Origin: Martelella mediterranea
GTDB taxonomy: Bacteria > Pseudomonadota > Alphaproteobacteria > Rhizobiales > Rhizobiaceae
Direction: 5' to 3'
NCBI RefSeq assembly: GCF_004342225.1
Contig: NZ_SMAR01000033.1
Location: 1 to 40,227, forward strand
Length of the DNA: 40,227 nucleotides
Position numbers and translations under genes: made by a program. Below are positions 12,763 through 20,387 of the stretch, piece by piece. Below the pieces are notes generated by a model. The model was not told the origin of the DNA, searched no databases, and worked only from the letters and a program-made list of their open reading frames with translations. Each line of letters starts with the position of its first letter. The first letter of the stretch is position 1.

Positions 12763-13838
12763 GCCGCTTTTCCGTCGCCAAAGCCCGCGCGATCGACGAT
12801 CTGGAAAGCCTGATCGAAGAGCTGCTGCATGCCAGCCGGAAGCATAAACGCACCGGCCTATGGAATGTTGCCAACCCATACCGCGCCCATGCCAAACCCG
12901 ACCAGATGTGCGTGTGGCTGACCGGCAACCGGCGCGGTGCGTGGAAAGACTATGTATCCGGCGATAAAGGCGATGCAATCGACCTGGTTGCCTATGCACT
13001 TTCGGGCCTCGTTTCTGATGAAAGCCGAATGGATGCCGTTGCATGGCTGGAAGAACGCTATGGCCTGAAGGACATGGACCCGGTTGCGAAGCGCCGCATG
13101 GAGGCAGAGGCCAAAAGTCGGCGCATGGCGGCAGAGGCGCGCGAAAGCGAACGGCGCGAGAGCAACATCACACGCTCGCGCAAATTCTTCTACGGGTGCA
13201 ATGAGACCGTGACTGACACGCCGGTGGAAGCGTATCTGGCCAGCCGTGGCATTGCGCTTTCCGCCATTCCCGCCCTTGGGCACGCAATCCGCTATCGCGC
13301 CGAATGCCAGTACTGGATGGATGATGACCGGCCATTTCTGCCAGCGATGATCCACGCCATGGTGACGGCAGAAGGCCGCGTTGCCGCCAATCATTACACA
13401 TTTCTGCAGCCAGATGGCAGCGGCAAGGCCGATGTGGACAAGGCCAAGCTGATGTTTCCGGAGACCACAGGTCTCGTAATCCGGCTTACCAATGGCGCGG
13501 CCGGCATCGGCGCGGAAAAGGCCGCCGCCGCCGGCATATCCGGCCTTGTTGGCGTCGTCGAAGGCACAGAAGACGGCTATTCCGCCGCCATTGCAGCGCC
13601 GGACTTACGCATGTGGGCAACCGGATCGCTTTCCGGCCTCTTATCCCTGCCCGACCACGCCAGCGCCAGCGGCTACATCATCTTCCAGGACAATGACTGG
13701 GGCAAGCGCCAGGCACAGGGCCTGTTTCGCCGCGCGGTGGCGCGGATCAAGGGCTTCGGCAAGCCGGTCGAGGTGATCTCGATGCCGGCGAGCTGGGGAA
13801 AAGACGTCAACGACGCGTTCAAAAGGAGATCATGGTGA
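12759..13838 (+). CDS. Toprim-domain DNA primase
   Basis: The protein has 359 residues. The N-terminal part (about 25-105) resembles the CHC2 region of primases in layout (WKDYVSGDKGDAIDLVAYAL) but has only one cysteine there, so a zinc finger is absent. A charged helical linker covers about 105-140. The C-terminal Toprim domain (about 262-350) has the glutamate E268 in VVEGTEDG and the acidic pair D311/D313 in FQDNDW, the metal-binding residues for primer synthesis. I chose ATG 12759 because of the ATGA overlap; the frame extends 93 bases upstream into the previous gene. With the 14758 ATPase it forms the phage replication set. Confidence 0.85.
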   Translation: MSRFSVAKARAIDDLESLIEELLHASRKHKRTGLWNVANPYRAHAKPDQMCVWLTGNRRGAWKDYVSGDKGDAIDLVAYALSGLVSDESRMDAVAWLEERYGLKDMDPVAKRRMEAEAKSRRMAAEARESERRESNITRSRKFFYGCNETVTDTPVEAYLASRGIALSAIPALGHAIRYRAECQYWMDDDRPFLPAMIHAMVTAEGRVAANHYTFLQPDGSGKADVDKAKLMFPETTGLVIRLTNGAAGIGAEKAAAAGISGLVGVVEGTEDGYSAAIAAPDLRMWATGSLSGLLSLPDHASASGYIIFQDNDWGKRQAQGLFRRAVARIKGFGKPVEVISMPASWGKDVNDAFKRRSW

Positions 13839-14680
13839 AACTCGATTTAGCAAAACTCGACCTCGTCGAGGCGGCGGCGGCCGTGGCCCATGCGGCAGCC
13901 AGCCAGCTTTATGGCATGTTCAATGAGACAGACGGCTATGACTGGCCGGGAACCGGACTGGAAGGCGATCCTCTGGCCGGTGTGATCTATGAGATGGGGG
14001 CCTATTGCCAGCGCAAAAGCGCGTTTGGTGATCAGCTCTGGCTTAAATTCAGACATGAAGGCGTGCTGCAGGACGGCATTCCGGAAAGCAAATTGTTTGC
14101 TGACGTTGAAACATCGCGTCAGTGGTCCTTTCAGATCTTCGCGCGGATCTTCCGATCAAATTATGACGACATGCTGCATTTGCGCAATGCGATGGCGGCG
14201 CAAGCGGAAGCCGCTGCGCGAAAGCCTGCACCAAAGCCGGACATCGAGGACACGATTTTCGAGCCGATCGGCAGCATGAACGAGATGGAGCCGCACCAGC
14301 GCCAGTTTCTCGCAGCGCTGGCCCGGCCGCGCCGCGAAGTATCGCCGGAGCCAGAACCTGTCATCGAGGTGCAGCCCGAACCGCTCGCCATCAACCTCAA
14401 CACGATCAACCTTGGAGCGCCCAGTGAAGAAAAGCCAGAAAATCAACAGCCGCCGGCAGGCAATGAAACGGAACAGGAAGCGGGCGGAACACCGCAGGCT
14501 GACGCGCTGGTTCAGCGCGATGGTGATACGCCCGCTGCAGGCGACGGGAACGGACAGCAGGGCGAACCGGATGGCACGGCTGGAGACGCTGATCAGGCCA
14601 AGGAACCGGTAAAACCAGCCGTGGAAGACGCTGAAAAGGCAAAAAACAGCCAGACCGGCACAAAGCGCAAGCGAAACTGA
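13832..14680 (+). CDS. Phage protein with long disordered acidic tail, unknown
   Basis: The protein has 282 residues. The first 130 or so look folded and helical (EAAAAVAHAAASQLYGMF, WSFQIFARIFRSNYDDML). From about 165 the sequence becomes low-complexity, rich in P, E, Q, G and D, and it ends with a basic cluster TKRKRN. No family recognised. GGAG lies seven bases before the ATG, inside the primase end. The acidic tail could mimic DNA or act as a tether. In the tail, another frame gives a 63-codon arginine-rich ORF (GTG 14424-14612), probably a composition shadow. Confidence 0.7.
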   Translation: MVKLDLAKLDLVEAAAAVAHAAASQLYGMFNETDGYDWPGTGLEGDPLAGVIYEMGAYCQRKSAFGDQLWLKFRHEGVLQDGIPESKLFADVETSRQWSFQIFARIFRSNYDDMLHLRNAMAAQAEAAARKPAPKPDIEDTIFEPIGSMNEMEPHQRQFLAALARPRREVSPEPEPVIEVQPEPLAINLNTINLGAPSEEKPENQQPPAGNETEQEAGGTPQADALVQRDGDTPAAGDGNGQQGEPDGTAGDADQAKEPVKPAVEDAEKAKNSQTGTKRKRN

Positions 14681-14697
14681 GCGGTCATTTGTCAACC

Positions 14698-14722
14698 AAA
14701 AGCCGGTTTCCAACCGGCTTTT
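14698..14722. terminator. Hairpin, probable terminator between replication genes
   Basis: A perfect 11-bp stem (AAAAGCCGGTT with AACCGGCTTTT) and a three-base loop follow the 13832 gene. The arms end in A and T runs, so it can work in both directions, though the U tract is only four bases. A TTTTCCACA sequence with one mismatch to the DnaA box lies just downstream at 14739-14747. Confidence 0.6.
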
Positions 14723-14757
14723 GCGGCCCTTGAAAAGTTTTCCACAGGTTTAATGCA

Positions 14758-16653
14758 ATGAACGAACAGGATGGCAAAAGCGGCGCCGGTCGTGTTGGCG
14801 GTCTGATTTCAGCCGCACAACAGCGCGCCAAGCTGGAAGCAAAGCGGCGCGATGCCGTCTACCCCCTGCCCGGCCAGCCGTGGAACGGCGTGCCGCCCGG
14901 CGAATGGCCGGAAAAGGGCGAGCTGGACGATACCGGCTATTTGCCAAAGGACTGCCCGGTGCGCCCGCTCGGCTATGAGGGCGAGGCATTCTACTTCGTC
15001 GATACGATGGGTCAGGTGTTCAATTCAGCGGCAAACGGTCAGCTCGGTGTTGAGCGTCTGCAGAAGCTTTTCGCCGGGCATGAGGATTTTCTTTACTGGG
15101 CGTGGCCTGCCAAGGAACCTAAGAAAATGGCGGCAGACCCCGGCTTCAAGAGCGAGCGCGTGCGTCGCGATCTGTTTTCCGCCTGCCGGGCGCGCGGGGC
15201 ATGGAGCATGAGCGACACGGTGCGCGGCCGAGGCGCGTGGCGCGATGACCAGGGCGGTCTGATGATCCATTGCGGCGATGCCATGTGGATTGACGGCCAG
15301 CTGGACGATACCGGCGAATATGACGGCTATTTCTATCCGCGTCGCCCGTCCTCTTTCGTGCCATGGCCGGAGCAGGTGACACAGGACGATAATCCTGCAA
15401 CCGAGTTATTCGAGATCCTGCGCACGTGGCATTTCGCACGCGGCGATGTCGACGCCATGTTCTTGGTGGGCTGGCTTGGCGTTGCCATGCTGGGCGGTGC
15501 GCTGGACTGGCGACCATCACTCTTCATGGTCGGCGATGCCGGCACTGGTAAATCAGAGCTTTTCGGCAAAAACGGCCTGATCCGCTCGGTTCTCGGCAAG
15601 ATGATGGTGGCAACCACCAATGCCTCAGAGGCCGGTCTGTATCAGCTCGTCGGCCATGACAGCGTGCCAATCGCGATCGACGAGCTGGAAGGCGAGGACG
15701 GGCAGGATCAGGCGCAAAAAGTGATCAAGATGGCGCGTGATGCGGCATCCGGATCCGTGCGCATCCGTGGCGGCCAGAACCACAAGGGCGTGGAATTTCA
15801 GGCGCAGTCATCTTTCGCATTTTCCGGCATCAACCCCCCGCCCATTCCGCCGGCAAACCTTACGCGTCTTGTGATCGTTGAGATGATGCCGCTGAAGGTG
15901 ACCAGTAACAAAGCGCCGACGCTTTCAGCCGCTGAAACTGTTGGCCCACGCCTGCTCCGGATCCTTGCGGATGGCTGGAGCGACCTCGAATACAAGCTGG
16001 ATCAGTACTATGCGGTGCTGCGCGAGGCCGGGCACAACAGCCGTGGACAAAAGACATACGGCACATTTCTGGCACTGGCCCACACGCTGATCGGTGACGA
16101 CGGTCTGAAGGCACTGGGAATGCCGAGCGAACAGGGCGGAGACCTGCACAAATGGGGTGAGTGGCTGAAGGCTGAAGCAATGCCGGAGCTTGAAGGCGCA
16201 GGCGAGACCTGGCGGCAGGCGATCGACTACATCCTGACAAGCGAGATCGATGCTTATACCGGCGGCGCTAAAAAGACCGTGGCGCAGGTGATCGATGACT
16301 TGAAGCTTGGCCGCACGGCTTCAGAGTTCGGTGATAGCCAGACCTCAGCACTCCAGAACACGCGTGACCGGCTGGCGCTGGCAGACCTTGGCCTCTATGG
16401 CGATGTCCGGAGCGGTTTGACACTGGCCGTACCCAACAGCTCGAAAAAGATCGGCCGTGCGCTTCTGGACACGCCGTTCGGCGACCGTGGCGGCAACGGC
16501 AGCTGGAAATGGGCGCTCAGGCGCGCACCGCCGCACATCGTCAGCAAAACCATAGACGATGGCAGCGGCAGGCAGGACAACCGCGTCACCATTGCCGGGC
16601 GGCAGGTGCGCTGCCTGTTCATCGATCTCAAGGCATACGGGGCGCTTGGCTGA
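14758..16653 (+). CDS. Phage replication ATPase (primase-helicase type P-loop protein)
   Basis: The protein has 631 residues. The N-terminal 240 residues are variable and rich in W and D (a DNA-binding or primase-like region of unclear fold). The ATPase core has Walker A GDAGTGKS at 259-266, Walker B VPIAIDELE at 303-311, a sensor-1-like asparagine N359 in FSGINPPP and an arginine-finger candidate R370. This arrangement is common in phage replication proteins of the VirE/D5-like AAA group. It follows the Toprim primase, and the repeat-rich origin candidate lies directly downstream. No DNA polymerase gene is present, so it would load host polymerase. Confidence 0.82.
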   Translation: MNEQDGKSGAGRVGGLISAAQQRAKLEAKRRDAVYPLPGQPWNGVPPGEWPEKGELDDTGYLPKDCPVRPLGYEGEAFYFVDTMGQVFNSAANGQLGVERLQKLFAGHEDFLYWAWPAKEPKKMAADPGFKSERVRRDLFSACRARGAWSMSDTVRGRGAWRDDQGGLMIHCGDAMWIDGQLDDTGEYDGYFYPRRPSSFVPWPEQVTQDDNPATELFEILRTWHFARGDVDAMFLVGWLGVAMLGGALDWRPSLFMVGDAGTGKSELFGKNGLIRSVLGKMMVATTNASEAGLYQLVGHDSVPIAIDELEGEDGQDQAQKVIKMARDAASGSVRIRGGQNHKGVEFQAQSSFAFSGINPPPIPPANLTRLVIVEMMPLKVTSNKAPTLSAAETVGPRLLRILADGWSDLEYKLDQYYAVLREAGHNSRGQKTYGTFLALAHTLIGDDGLKALGMPSEQGGDLHKWGEWLKAEAMPELEGAGETWRQAIDYILTSEIDAYTGGAKKTVAQVIDDLKLGRTASEFGDSQTSALQNTRDRLALADLGLYGDVRSGLTLAVPNSSKKIGRALLDTPFGDRGGNGSWKWALRRAPPHIVSKTIDDGSGRQDNRVTIAGRQVRCLFIDLKAYGALG

Positions 16654-16794
16654 TGATTTCAACTCAACGATGCAGAGCGCCGCCGAATTGCGTCATTTTG
16701 CACCTCAAAACCCCAGCCCCGACCCTTCGCTGTGCGAATAATCGCGCGGTTGACCTGTCGTGGCCGGGCCTATGGTGCACTCATGCGTGTGGCA

Positions 16795-17057
16795 AGACAG
16801 ACAAACTGTCTAGCACTGTCTTGCCACTGTCTAACGATTTTGCAGCGCTAAAGCATTGGTATGAAAAGCAAAATCAGAACTTCAAGACAGTTAGACAATA
16901 AGACAGCATTTCCCCTCATACATACACACACACGCACGCGCACACGTAGAACTACACTGTCTAACTGTCTAAACGTCTTATACATATATAAGATATTGTA
17001 TTTATTACTTAATTCAAAAGACAGCGCTTAGACAGTAGCTAGACAGTTTCGAGACAG
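16795..17057. other. Iteron-like repeats around an AT-rich core: candidate replication origin
   Basis: AGACAG occurs on the + strand at 16795, 16885, 16901, 17019, 17030, 17041 and 17052. Its complement CTGTCT occurs at 16806, 16816, 16827, 16957 and 16965. The last four are exactly 11 bp apart, one helical turn. Between the arrays lie a 32-bp alternating pyrimidine-purine run and an AT-rich stretch (about 16977-17018, six G/C in 42). The site is in the 408-base gap (16654-17061) between the replication ATPase and the small terminase. The last repeat touches the terminase start, so it may also be an operator. The 82-codon frame at 16653-16901 is not convincing. Confidence 0.55.
16917..16948. 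repeat. 32-bp alternating pyrimidine-purine tract
   Basis: Perfect alternation of pyrimidine and purine (CATA, then CA and CG steps) over 32 bases, a sequence type that can adopt Z-DNA under negative supercoiling. It lies inside the iteron region, next to the AT-rich stretch. Confidence 0.85.
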
Positions 17058-17061
17058 GGCC

Positions 17062-17589
17062 ATGAATAAAATATCCGAAGAAACTGACGATATGGATTTG
17101 GGTGAGTTCGCCGACGCCGAGGCCAGCTGGGAGCGCCGGGAGGCCGAACGGCTGGCGCGCGACCGCAAAGCCAAGCCCCGCCGCAAGCCCGGACGGCCAA
17201 AAGGGGCGACAAACAAGCGATCGCGTGATCTTCTCGCCCTGCAGGAGGAGAAAGGCTACGCGGATCCTGTTGAAGCGCTGATGCAGTACGTCACCATGCC
17301 AGCAGAACAGCTGCATGCATGGATCTGTGAGCGCCAACCATCAAAGCCGCCGAGCCTGTGGCAGGTGATGCAGGACCAGAACGCCATGCGCGTTCAGCTG
17401 GCACCTTACCTGCACGCCAAGATCATGAGCATGCCGCAGACGATCGAGGAGCTGCTGCCGATGCTGATGCTTAACCTTGGCACAAACCAGCTCGACCAGG
17501 CGAAGCAGATCGCAGCGGAAAAGGGCATGTCAGTCGGTCAGCCGCTGATTGAACAGCACTCCAATGAAAACAATGACTTAGAGAATTGA
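17062..17589 (+). CDS. Small terminase subunit-like DNA-binding protein
   Basis: The protein has 175 residues. A charged N terminus carries an AT-hook-like KPGRPKGATNKRSRDL near 43-58; it is followed by a helical segment ending in MRVQLAPYLHAKIMSMP. The pairing of GRPKGAT-N with a later PYLHxK is typical of small terminase subunits of podoviruses, which recognise the packaging site. The gene lies 527 bases before the large terminase, and its ribosome site overlaps the last AGACAG repeat. The C terminus (EQHSNENNDLEN) is acidic and probably disordered. Confidence 0.72.
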   Translation: MNKISEETDDMDLGEFADAEASWERREAERLARDRKAKPRRKPGRPKGATNKRSRDLLALQEEKGYADPVEALMQYVTMPAEQLHAWICERQPSKPPSLWQVMQDQNAMRVQLAPYLHAKIMSMPQTIEELLPMLMLNLGTNQLDQAKQIAAEKGMSVGQPLIEQHSNENNDLEN

Positions 17590-18116
17590 CGGTCGTATGA
17601 CTTTCGGCGCAACTGGTCACAAGTGAGATAACATGTTGATATCAAACGATATTCCTCTGATCAAAAATCAGTTGCAAGACCAATGCCGAAAGGCTGCCAC
17701 TGCCCCCCTGGGCGGTGGCATCGCCAGAGAAAATTACCTTTACGTTCGCGTAATTCGCGGTGAGACCTTTCCCCGAAGCGGGGGCCACCCCGCCCCCAGG
17801 GGGAGGCCGCTTGCGCACCGATCCCGATTTAAGCAATCGGGGTTTGCTTATCGAGAGGCGTCTAATTTGAACGTTGTGCCACGTTCAGACGGAAGCCATG
17901 GGGGTGCGGGGGATCGTGAGGCACGCCCGGTCTCTTTCCGCCATTCCGGGGGTCGGGGGATCGCCGCTCAGTCTTTCAGATCATCTGGTCCACTTCATTC
18001 GGAATTCAGGATGATTGAAAGGACACCTGCAGGCCTTCGGCCTTTCGGTGACATCAGCGGTGCTGGCGCGCATGCGCGCGCGCCAGCTGGTTCTTTGCAT
18101 TGAAAGGGCGCGCGGC
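17590..18116. other. Noncoding region between terminase genes with hairpins (packaging-site candidate)
   Basis: No convincing gene is seen over 527 bases; the 156-codon frame at 17633-18103 has the composition of a GC-rich random frame. Inverted repeats include TGCCACTGCCC/GGGCGGTGGCA at about 17695-17721, CCCGATT/AATCGGG at about 17823-17841, AGGCC-TTC-GGCCT at 18031-18043 and GCTGGCGCG/CGCGCCAGC at 18062-18087. The 10-mer CGGGGGATCG is repeated at 17907 and 17954. A long structured gap at the terminase genes is a plausible cos or pac site or an RNA leader of the late operon. Confidence 0.45.
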
Positions 18117-19811
18117 ATGAGCGGCACGATAGGCAGCATTACACGCGACGATCTCAAAAAACGGGATACGCAGGAGGTGCGCGCCCTTGTGGCGCGTTAC
18201 GAGATCGATGAGAAGTTTTCTCCTTTCCGATATACGCCGCCCGGCCCTGTGGCGCAGGCATTCATCGTCTCTGATCTTCTCACCGCCGTCATCATGGGTC
18301 CGCTGGGTGGCGGTAAAACAACGGCCTGCGTCTTCAAGCGGATCTACGCTGCGAGCAAAGCGCCGATTGCATGGCACCCGGAAGACGGCAAGCCAACGCG
18401 CATGTGCCGATGGATCGTGCTGCGTGATACCTTCCGATCGGCAGAAAAGACGGTTCTTGAAAGCTGGAAGCAATGGTTTCACAAGAAGTATCCTGGATCG
18501 GCGTGGGCGGGCGGCAATGATCGTCCGGTGACGCACACGCTGCGTTTCATGGGCGCAGATGGTGTTCGTGTCGAGGTCATCACCGAGTTTGCGGGCCTTG
18601 GCGAGAACTCAATTGAGACCATGATGAAAGGCCGTGAATATTCGGGCGGCTGGCTCAACGAGATCGACACACATGCAGACGGTTCTCTTGCCGATATGGA
18701 GCAACGTGTCGGTCGTTATCCCGCTTCGAAAAACCTGCTCACCGTGGACGAAATTGAAGCACTTGGCCGCCAACTGGGCCACAAGCTGGAAAGCGGCCAG
18801 CGGCTGCGCATGGTGATCGGCGACATGAACGCGCCGACCGTCGATAGCTGGACATATCGCGACCTCATCAAAAAGCGAACACCAGACCGCTATCTGTTCC
18901 AGCAGCCGTCAGGCCGATCCGAAGAGGCGGAGAACCGGTTCAACCTTGAGCCGGACTACTACGACCGTATCGTGCGCAACCAGGAAGACTGGTTTGTAAA
19001 ACGCATGGTCGATAACGAGTTTGGATATTCACGCGCTGGAAAACCTGTCTATGACGCTTTCGATCGCCGCCGGCACGTTGCGCGCATGCGGATCCTGACA
19101 GATCCCAAACTCACGCTTGGCATCGGCATCGATATTTCGATGAATACGCTGAACCCGGCGGCTGTTTTCGGGCAAACCAGAGCGCCGGGCCGCATCATTG
19201 TTGCCGATGAACTCTATCTCGGTCACGGCGTCGGGGCGGCGCGTTTCGGCGAAGCGTTGAAGCAGCGGCTTTCTGAAGACTATTCAAATGCCTCAAAGGT
19301 GCGCCTCTGGGTCGATCCGGCGGCAGAGCACGGCGCCGACCAGGAGGGCGGCCAGCTTTCAGCCATGGAAACGCTTGCCGTCATTCTCGGCCTTCCGATC
19401 CTCATTCCTGCCGGCGGCTCGAACGAACTTGGAATGCGCCTCGATGCGGTGAAAGCTGAGCTGCGTGGTTATCTCGAACAGGACACACACCTGCTGATTG
19501 ATCCTGAACGCTGCCCGCTCCTGCTGGAAGGTTTCGAGGGGAAATACCGATACCGGAAACGCGCTGAAACGGCGCAGACCGAATATGAGGAGAAGCCAGA
19601 CAAAGGCCATCCGCACTCGGACTTGCATGACAGCCTGCAATACCTCGTCCTTGGTTTTCGCGGTCGCACCGGCGCTATTCGCAGTGCCGCCGATGCAGAT
19701 CGTGCACCAAGGCAGAACGGAGGCTGGTCCAGCCAGAGCGGTGAGAAGCGCTCCCCCTGGGGCGGGGGGAATGGCTTCGATCCTCACCAGGTCGGGCTGA
19801 TCGGGCGATGA
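18117..19811 (+). CDS. terL: Terminase large subunit
   Basis: This 564-residue packaging motor cuts and pumps phage DNA into the prohead. The N-terminal ATPase has Walker A GPLGGGKT at 61-68 and Walker B GGWLNEID at about 177-184. The C-terminal RNase H-like nuclease begins at LGIGIDIS (D339) and ends with DLHDSLQYLVLGF (acidic residues near 502 and 505). ATG 18117 is chosen as MSGTIGSITRDDL; the frame is open 102 bases further, from a TTG, but that part overlaps hairpins. It overlaps the acetyltransferase-like gene by ATGA. The sequence type fits podovirus-like large terminases. Confidence 0.93.
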   Translation: MSGTIGSITRDDLKKRDTQEVRALVARYEIDEKFSPFRYTPPGPVAQAFIVSDLLTAVIMGPLGGGKTTACVFKRIYAASKAPIAWHPEDGKPTRMCRWIVLRDTFRSAEKTVLESWKQWFHKKYPGSAWAGGNDRPVTHTLRFMGADGVRVEVITEFAGLGENSIETMMKGREYSGGWLNEIDTHADGSLADMEQRVGRYPASKNLLTVDEIEALGRQLGHKLESGQRLRMVIGDMNAPTVDSWTYRDLIKKRTPDRYLFQQPSGRSEEAENRFNLEPDYYDRIVRNQEDWFVKRMVDNEFGYSRAGKPVYDAFDRRRHVARMRILTDPKLTLGIGIDISMNTLNPAAVFGQTRAPGRIIVADELYLGHGVGAARFGEALKQRLSEDYSNASKVRLWVDPAAEHGADQEGGQLSAMETLAVILGLPILIPAGGSNELGMRLDAVKAELRGYLEQDTHLLIDPERCPLLLEGFEGKYRYRKRAETAQTEYEEKPDKGHPHSDLHDSLQYLVLGFRGRTGAIRSAADADRAPRQNGGWSSQSGEKRSPWGGGNGFDPHQVGLIGR

Positions 19812-20221
19812 CACTTGAAATCGAAACGCCGGCGTCAATCTTTGACATGGCCGATATGTCGGGGGCAGCCACCCAGATCAACTGGGCCATTGCCAAACAG
19901 ATGTGGGCGCATGGCGAAAGCTATGTGCTGCGGCAATCCGGTGAAGCTATCGGGCTGTTTGGCCTCTATCCGAATGATGGATGGGCTGAGGCATGGTTTT
20001 GTGTCCGGCCGAAATGCTCTGAACATATGCTTTTCATCGTGCGAAACATCCGGTTGACGCTAGATGCTGCGCCCTACCCTTCCATCGTGACGTTTTGCGC
20101 AACCGATGCCGGTAAGCGGATTGCCCGCCTATCCGGTTTCAGGTTCGTCGAGCAGTGGAACAATACGGAGCTTTGGACGAGAGATGACCAATCTATTCGG
20201 CGGGAAGAGCGGTGCAGGTGA
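19808..20221 (+). CDS. GNAT-like acetyltransferase fold protein of the head module
   Basis: The protein has 137 residues. GEAIGLFGLYPNDGWAEAWF followed by GKRIARLSGFRFVEQWNNTELW has the strand-helix-strand arrangement of GNAT-like proteins that sit next to the terminase or portal gene in T7- and BPP-1-like podoviruses. The classical acetyl-CoA loop (RxxGxG/A) is not clear, so enzymatic activity is doubtful; it may be structural. It overlaps the terminase gene by four bases and the next gene by 38. Confidence 0.7.
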   Translation: MTLEIETPASIFDMADMSGAATQINWAIAKQMWAHGESYVLRQSGEAIGLFGLYPNDGWAEAWFCVRPKCSEHMLFIVRNIRLTLDAAPYPSIVTFCATDAGKRIARLSGFRFVEQWNNTELWTRDDQSIRREERCR

Positions 20222-20387
20222 TCTCCGCAAACAGCAGGAAGCCAACCAGCGCCGGCAACTGGCGGATATGGCACGACAGCAGGCGGAAGTTGATCAATCG
20301 ACCAGCGGCAAAGCCGGTCGTAAAACCGGAAGCCGGCTGCTGACATTCCTTTCAGGCAATGGTGTCGATACACTTGGCGGTGCCTGA
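20184..20387 (+). CDS. Small protein preceding the portal, unknown
   Basis: This 67-residue protein has a helical, glutamine- and arginine-rich middle (RKQQEANQRRQLADMARQQA) and a C-terminal GSRLLTFLSGNGVDTLGG. Proteins of this size and ending commonly sit before the connector gene in podoviruses; the function is unknown to me. The start ATG 20184 gives a 38-base overlap with the upstream gene. Its TGA shares one base with the ATG of the connector gene, implying coupled translation. Confidence 0.68.
   Translation: MTNLFGGKSGAGDLRKQQEANQRRQLADMARQQAEVDQSTSGKAGRKTGSRLLTFLSGNGVDTLGGA

Noticed and set aside
16653-16901. 82-codon frame coupled to the ATPase stop
   Set aside because: Half of it consists of the AGACAG repeat region, the protein resembles nothing, and a stop-start overlap can arise by chance.
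17633-18103. 156-codon frame between the terminase genes
   Set aside because: It is rich in R, G, S, H and P like random GC-rich sequence, passes through several hairpins and has no family features.
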